From assembly GCA_022495005.1 (NCBI GenBank), contig JAGYXB010001996.1, forward strand, positions 2,170,001 to 2,234,000: a stretch of 64,000 nucleotides of DNA. The letters are read 5' to 3'. Below, piece by piece: positions 57,404 through 64,000 of this stretch. A program made the translations under genes and the position numbers. Numbering within the stretch: position 1 is the stretch's first letter; every line of letters begins with the position of its first letter. A model generated the notes under the pieces. That model saw only the letters and a list, made by a program, of their open reading frames with translations. It did no database searches and was not told the DNA's origin. This DNA is from Rhyacophila brunnea (Eukaryota; Arthropoda; Insecta; Trichoptera; Rhyacophilidae).

Positions 57404-59833
57404 CGTTCAATACCTAACCTGCATCTATAACTACGTGTGCTCACTTACAAGTTATTGCGACATGTTACATCCACAATTGGTTATAGAATATGCGTGGTCT
57501 AATGTTCATAATTATTAGGGTTGTTAGTGTCCGTTTGTGTTGTCGGCGCCGTCTTATTTTTAGACTTATAGACTATAATTATATATGAATATTGTAAATA
57601 GTTGCAGCAATTTGTGTATGAAACAGGCTTTTTACTGACATATGCCTTGCATTTTGTAAAATACTGATAGGAGAGTCGCCAACCATTTGAGAAAACTGTT
57701 TGACAGCCAAATCATCCAGGTCTTGATCCTCAGTCAGTGCGAAGATAATTGTAGAGAAAAATAATTGTATATTTGCTTTTCTGAGGGAGACCCGGACCCC
57801 CTCCCATGTGTGTGCGCCTGGGGGCACGGTGAATAGCTCTACACTACACATTCAATGTACACATGATCTCCATTAGCCAAGTCTACACTTGGGACGTTTC
57901 CGTCTCACGAATTGAACATAGGGCATGCGTCGTCGGCCCTCAAATCGGTTTGAAAATGGCCGCCATTTTGTGACGAAAGTACTAGCGCACTGCCATCCGA
58001 CCGGCTTGGATTTCTGTTCAACACTCCAGCAGCTTCGTATTTTTTCGGTGAGATTCGGGTCGTTCGTGCAGTTGCTTGTCAATAAATATATTTATTTTAG
58101 TCTATTGGTAGTCGATGTTAAGAATAGTTGATCATATTGGATTGCATATTATTGGGATATAACCCATAAAGATTATACTAACAAACTGAAGCGCAGGTAT
58201 ATTATCTGACTTCACGAAGTGAAAGCTGGGATGAACGAATGTAGACACTAAAACGGATTCATCTCCTCTGCGCATGCACAAAACTTCTCGGTGTAAAACC
58301 AGAAAGGTTTAAAAGTTGAAGAGGAATTGGGTGATGAATTGACTAAATGTGGACTTAGCTATTCACATTAAACTGTTGCGTCACAGGTTTGCAGGACATG
58401 TTTATCGTATCAAGGCCGATCCAGCAATTGAGACTCAGTCGAAGCACACTGGAGTTCGTGGTGACCTCAGGCTTGGGTTACTGTCTCTGAGGCATTCCAC
58501 TTCACATCCAAACCAACCGGGAAACTTTTCCACCCCATCTATCTGCAGTAAACTGTCACCTTTCCCTTAGCCCCAATGAGTTTTTCTATAATGTCAAATC
58601 ACTTCAATTTAATTCTCGCGCCCACAGAACAGATAATAAATAGAATACCGACAGGCTATCTGCAATACGCCGCACGTTGATGCAGGGTTTTTGAATGTGT
58701 GAGTGCCCTACGAAAATGAAGCACGCATTATGCACGTGCAATAGTGTGTGTAATATACCAATATTAAATGAGCGTAAATGCATAAACCGAGAGCAGTTTT
58801 CAGTGTTCGACGTACAACGTATTCTTGACACGTGTGTAAGTTTAACCCGGTTCTTCCTTACTCGAGTCGGTTACCTGCTATCGCCTTACCCGTTAGGTAT
58901 TTCAATTCCCATTATTTCTGAGTTCCCTGCTCGCGCCTTTTCTTTCCTTTCATATCGTTGTAATATGACAAATACATAATGAAAAATATAATTTATCATG
59001 CTTTTTTCTTTTGTTTCAGGTAAGTGAATGATATTTTTTTCAAGACGGCGTGCTTTTGTCTAGGACGTGGTCTGAGTGACATTTCACTATTACCGACCTC
59101 TAAGTAAGATGACATTTTTTATAATAGTTGTTTTATAAAACGAAAAATCGTGGAAAAATGTACTTTTGTCTGGTGTGTCCACATTTTCATGGTAATGTGC
59201 CATATTTGAATTAAAAAAACTAGGAATAAAAAATACTTTTAGATGGGTATTTAGCAGTGGCGGTCCGTCCATACATGCGGTAGAAGCGGCGCATGTTTAT
59301 AATTTTTAAATTAAAAGGCTTTTCTCATGTTTTTCGTTATTTAGTTTATCTAACCCTTTCAAAGCACTGCACTCACAAACCTGATTCGAAAATCTGCGTG
59401 TGATGATTTGCGTTGCTTACGCTACTGAGCACTGCGGAGCACTACCGGTGTTGATATCTTTTTTCCATCCGAATTATATATAGTAAGCATTATCTTCGGT
59501 TGAAAATGTATAGGTTGTTTGTTTATCACAATATGTAAGGGGAAATTGAGAAAATCCGAGTGATATTTGTTTACCTCTTCCGAGTAAAAAAGTTTTACCG
59601 GCGAATCTGAGAAAATCTATTCCGTTTAGATGACCTTTTTTTACCTCTCAAATTTTTTGTCTCGACTTGCCAAATTTTCTCCTATCATAAAATTATAGTA
59701 CTTTGCACCAAATTATGGTAAGAAATACCGAAATTTTGGTACTTTTGGTACGTATTTTTCAATGTAGAAATGAAATCTTTAAAATTGTATCGTATTATGG
59801 GCGTATCGTGCATAGTACGCGGACGAAATTATA
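57404..59833. other. Spacer, no gene supported
   Basis: No convincing coding sequence. GTGGTGACCTCAGGCTTGGG near 58,460 recurs as GTGGTGACCTCAGTCTTGGG near 52,590, so an unidentified repeat is present. A lone CAGTGGCGGTCC end is at 59,255. Confidence 0.4.
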
Positions 59834-60203
59834 TTAAGGCCATACTTCAGCTGAGGCACGGTCTAAAAAGATCGTGACTAGGCGATGCGCGGATTGTGCA
59901 AATGACGCGAGCCGAACGAAATATAATTTGTCATAAAAATTCAACATTCGTCATTTTAATGTTATGTTTATTATTATATTCGTAATAATAATAGTACATT
60001 CTTTGACATGTTTTCTTTTTCAAGTACATGCGGAACGTTTTTTAGTAATCTTTACACGATTTAAGAATATATTGTTCCGACGCCATCACAAAACAAATTG
60101 AGGTGCTAACACCTCGTGTCAGTCTCCGATTGGCGACGACTGCGAAATTTCGTTCCACCTACTGTTGAAAATTATTTGCCGTTTCACTTATGTATGCTCT
60201 TAA
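59834..60203. mobile_element. TTAA MITE, copy 6, full length
   Basis: TTAAGGCCATACTTCAGC...TATGCTCTTAA, 370 bp, same orientation as copy 3. Shares with copy 4 the variants TTATATTCGTAATAATAATA and AAGAATATATT. Confidence 0.87.
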
Positions 60204-62145
60204 ACGTAGATACTATAATTATTGCCCGATGCAAAATATGACATACATTTTTCGCGCATGCGCATTGAGGTGCAATACAATGTGTGTCACATTTAACAGA
60301 TATGTATGTGGACGCATGCGATTCAAGTTTAGGGTTTTTTTTACTGTTAATTCGCTTGGATTCATGGTTAGTTATAATCGTCAGTATCTTGATTAGGATT
60401 TTGTATGTATAAACACCAAAGCAATGGAAGTGAACTTATCGCTAATATTAGATTTGGAAAATAATAAATATTAATGTCAATATTCAATCACATAGTTGGA
60501 AATGAAAATCTCTGTTTAAATATTATTAACATAGTTTAGACGGGACAAAAATTCTGGCTATGGTTCTGCCTACAACATTCGAAAGTGATGAAAGTACTTA
60601 TCGCTATTTATTTTGTGCGAAAAGTGTACGCTAATTGATGGCAATTACATGAACGCTAAAAGTGCTAAAAGCCACTTTTTTATTGCTAAAACGTGATTCC
60701 TTATTATATCAAATATTAATGAACACTACATCCATGCCCGGATCAGACGATGAGAGCGGGAGTAGTTTTTTTTTTAATTACTGTGTTTTATTACTGATCA
60801 TCTACATTTCACTACATGGTGTTTGTCCACGAGGCAGTAATAATTTTTTTAACACACACTTTTACTTTTTGTTCACACTTACTTACTCGAGTTTCTCAAA
60901 ACAATACATAATTTATGTGTAGTTAGTTACTTCACCAAATGACAAAAATTTCTTTTTTGTCTACTATTGTTTAACCAACCTTATAAAACTATTGTAAAAT
61001 TTGCATATGAGAGATAATTTTCAAATACGGTCTAATACACTTTTTGACAAACTGAGATAATGCGATATAATACTCCGTTTACACGTGCATAGATTTACAG
61101 TGCACAGAAAGAAAATGTATGGGGAAACATGTATTATCCTGGGGTTGGCAAGATTGCGTGCATACATCAAACAAGATTGGAAGCTTCCAAATTGTGATGA
61201 TTTTTTCCGCGCAAGTAAGATCTGCCCCTGCGCAGTAAAACGATATTGGCGAACCTGCCGGTAAAAAAACGAACCACTCATTTTGAGCTCCGATTTTCAA
61301 TACGACCTGTCAGATAGTAGTATAAAATGACAACCTCGCATCTCGCTTACTTTCGAAGAATGAGATTGGAGAGACAGTCAGCACTTTTACGTGTAAACAG
61401 TTATTGTCATGACAATTTAAAATAAGCACAATTGCCGACAGTAATTCCATGCATATGTACAGGCGCTATTATGTTCATTGCTATTTCCTAAATGGTTTTT
61501 GTTTACTAGAAACAAAATAACATTGAGCAATATTACATCTGCCTTTGCGATGACGTGATTGGTTGAAATTGACTTGACGCTGTTTGAAAATAAACCTGGT
61601 GGATTTATCCATTATTGAAAATTTGTCCCATATTTAGTAAGTTTTCTAAGCAATTTGATTTTGAATTTGGCGAGCTCTGAAAATCACATAATGTCAACAA
61701 CTTAGTATATTTACACAAAAACCTTTTTTTTATATTTTGCGATTGTTATACATAACTTTTGGAAGGACTATTAAAATATATTAATATCATTTTAGGGTAA
61801 AATCTTTAACGCCTCTGATTCAAAAGTATAAACATGTTTTGATAGCGTTGTAGTAATTTTTTGTTGCAGAACAAGGTAGGGGTCCCAATAATCTCTTGAT
61901 CCTCAACTGCTGTGGGTGTTTCTGAAAGATACGGTTAAAAAAATATGAAGCAACGCTACCAACCTTTTTTCGTTTTTTCTATACCGTTTCCAACCAAAGT
62001 GTCTCGAAGAATATTATGTATAATATAATGGTTATTATATTTTCATTGGTTAAATATCTCGCGTCCTTGAAGTTGCAATTTTATTGCCACTTTCCCCAAA
62101 TGGCCTGACCCGCTTGTGGTATATTTCATGGTCTTGAATATTTGA
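60204..62145. other. Spacer, no gene
   Basis: Short inverted CYGTTTACACGT motifs at about 61,076 and 61,392 might bound a small MITE but show no duplication. Otherwise nothing recognised. Confidence 0.4.
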
Positions 62146-62147
62146 TA

Positions 62148-63449
62148 CGAGGGTGGGTCAATAAGTCCTTAGAAAAGCCGACAGGTGGCGCGACTAGTAC
62201 TGTAAGCGGTTTGTTTTCATGCAGCGGCACTACCGATTCAGTATGCTGCGAAGTTTCAATCAGATTGGTCGGGTTGTTGTGTGTTTCTCGTACATTTAAA
62301 AAAAAAATTTGCTTGTGGAAAATGGAAAAATGGAAAATGGAGAAAATTGAGTTTAGAGCTGTTATTAAACATTTTAATATAAAAGGGTTAACAGCAAAGG
62401 AAATAAAAAATGAGTTAGATTTAGTTCACGGCATATCTGCTCCTTCACTCGCAACTATTTATAACTGGTTAAATGAATTTAAACGTGGTCGTACATCAAC
62501 AAAGGATGAACCACGCTCAGGACGTCCTGTAGAGGTGACTACACCAGAAATGATCAATAAAATCCACGATATGGTGTTAAGTGACCGAAGATTAAAGTTT
62601 AGTGAGATAATTGAGGTTACAGGGATCTCAAAAGGTAGCGTCATTTCTATTTTACATGACAAATTGGGCATGAAAAATATTTCTGCAAGATGGGTGCCGC
62701 GTTTGCTCACAGTCGACAATAAACGCAATAGGGTGGTGGCCTCTAAAGCCCTGTTGTCGCTCATGCAACGCAATCCGGATGAATTTTTTCGTCGCTTTGT
62801 GACTGTAGATTAAACATGGATACACCACTATACTCCCGAGACGAAAGAACAGTCAAAGCAGTGGATTGCGAAGGCAAACCATGTCCAAAGAAGGCGAAAA
62901 CCGTAAAATCAGCTGGTAAGGTTATGGCTACTGTATTTTGGGATGCACGTGAAATTATTTTCGTTGACTATTTGGAAAAAGGAAAAACAATAACAGGGGA
63001 TTATTATGCATCTTTATTGGACCAGCTAAAAAACAAAATTGAAGAAAAATGGCCTCATTTAAACGGGAAAAAAATCCTCTTTCATCAGGACAATGCCCGT
63101 GTTCACACATGTTTACGATCAATGGCTAAAATTGAAGAATTCAAGTTCGAATTGTTCGACCACCCACCGTATTCGCCAGATTTAGCCCCCAGTGACTTTT
63201 TCCTATTCCCAAACTTAAAAAATGGCTAAGTGGACAACGTTTTTTTTCAAATGAAGAAGTCATCGATCGGACAAATGCTTATTTTGAGGACCTTCCGAAA
63301 ACTTATTTTTCTGACGGTTTAAAAAAAATTGAGAAACGTCTAACCAAGTGTATTGAGCTCCAAGGAGATTATGTTGAGAAATAAAAAAAAAATACAAAAA
63401 TAAAAACTGTTTTAATGCTTTTTTCTAAGGAATTATTGACCCACCCTCG
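62148..63449 (+). mobile_element. mariner element, near full length
   Basis: 1,302 bp between inverted ends CGAGGGTGGGTCAATAAGTC and CGAGGGTGGGTCAATAATTC (continuing CTTAGAAAA), with TA on both sides (62,146-62,147 and 63,450-63,451). Size, ends and coding content are those of a standard mariner. Confidence 0.95.
62322..63384 (+). pseudogene. mariner transposase (D,D34D), broken
   Basis: The frame starts MEKWKMEKIEFRAV at 62,322. The N-terminal part has two helix-turn-helix regions (GLTAKEIKNEL and KFSEIIEVTGISKGSVISIL). The catalytic blocks are FVTVD-TWIHHY, ILFHQDNARVHT and YSPDLAPSDFF, all three aspartates present. Three lesions kill it: the E codon after the first catalytic D is TAA (62,811-62,813); one base is missing near 62,870, moving the frame; and one A is missing from the run near 63,217-63,222, after which the C-terminal part (WLSGQRFFSNEEV...) continues in the third frame to TAA at 63,382-63,384. 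It could bind ends only if expressed from an intact relative; this copy cannot make the enzyme. Confidence 0.93.
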
Positions 63450-63451
63450 TA

Positions 63452-64000
63452 TCAAAATAACTACCTAGAGACGGGACGTCTCGCATAATCTCACTATATA
63501 GCTTATGTACACTGAAAAATCTCACTCGAGAGAATTCATTGTTGGTACACCACGGTCGTTTCAGGCATCACAACAATTACTAGCCTTATAAAACTAATCG
63601 ACATACTAATATATTATGATACCCGGGTATTCGAGTACTTACGTAATTCGAGAGTTTAAACTATGAGTACCCAACTGCGAAAATTCATTAAAAATACATA
63701 GAGAAAAGCGCTACATTCGAGGCGAGCATTTTTGATGAGAATTTTAATGACTGCTATGAGCTATGTGTTATGTTATAAATTAAATATTATTAACTAGCGG
63801 TTTCCAGTGACTTCGTCCCCTGAAATACGGACAGGTATATAGAACGTACGAAGTGAATACACGAAGTAAAATAGGCACTAAGTGCCAAAAATAGAAAAAA
63901 AGTGAGAATGCCGAAATTTTTATATGTGCCATCACCAATATCATAAATAGGTACTTGTGCCAAAAAATAAGTGCCAAAAAATGTATTAGAGCTTCTATGG
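63452..64000. other. Spacer, no gene
   Basis: No gene or repeat recognised up to the window end. Confidence 0.45.

Noticed and set aside
59255..59300. A hAT end CAGTGGCGGTCCGTCC
   Set aside because: No partner end or duplication was found; at most a truncated copy.
61074..61394. A MITE bounded by inverted CYGTTTACACGT
   Set aside because: Only about 12 bp match and there is no duplication; could be chance.

Overview
The window looks like a gene-poor, transposon-packed stretch of an insect genome. It is AT-rich, has spliceosomal GT-AG introns, telomere-like CCTAA/TTAGG runs, tRNA-headed SINEs, mariner, Tigger, PIF/Harbinger and very many hAT elements, and no prokaryotic gene organisation. 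The repeat spectrum and the hAT-derived KIAA1586-like sequence fit a hemipteran such as an aphid, but that is an inference and other insects are possible. I found no convincing ordinary host gene. Every protein-coding sequence I could support belongs to a mobile element.

Layout. 1-1.24 kb: the 3' part of a decayed KIAA1586-like hAT-derived gene. 2.0-2.3 kb: a tRNA-headed SINE. 2,637-18,863: the main object, a PIF/Harbinger transposon now swollen to 16.2 kb. Matching terminal inverted repeats and TAA target duplications lie at both ends. A spliced transposase gene runs inward from the left end, and a three-exon MADF (Myb/SANT-like) gene runs inward from the right end; both have open frames. 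Between them sit a 7.2 kb LTR retrotransposon with no coding capacity (4,939-12,110, duplication ACCT), a Tigger-derived MITE (13,350-13,813), a 2.85 kb TA-flanked element (13,821-16,666) carrying its own nested pogo-like MITE, a truncated TTAA MITE and a tandem array with a unit of about 221 bp. Without the recognisable insertions the host transposon would be about 5-5.5 kb.

19-34 kb: a foldback arrangement (20,665-23,370) with three nested MITEs, a run of hAT MITEs with exact 8-bp duplications, an AT-rich satellite (28.8-29.2 kb) and a composite of nested elements at 31.2-32.4 kb. 34-49 kb: further copies of the TTAA MITE and of the CAGTGACGTCCC hAT MITE, LINE tails, a hAT transposase remnant, an LTR-like promoter region (45.6-46.1 kb), a tRNA-Gly-headed SINE and a TTAA MITE carrying a foreign gene-like insert. 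50-64 kb: more hAT and Harbinger-type MITEs, including a 119-bp near-perfect palindrome, a LINE fragment, and a nearly complete mariner (62,148-63,449) whose transposase is broken by a stop and two frameshifts.

How the parts could work together: the Harbinger transposase (DDE nuclease) and the MADF protein (DNA binding) are the two proteins that elements of this superfamily are known to need, and both are encoded here. Most other elements are non-autonomous and would depend on hAT, Harbinger, pogo/mariner or TTAA-type transposases supplied from elsewhere in the genome.
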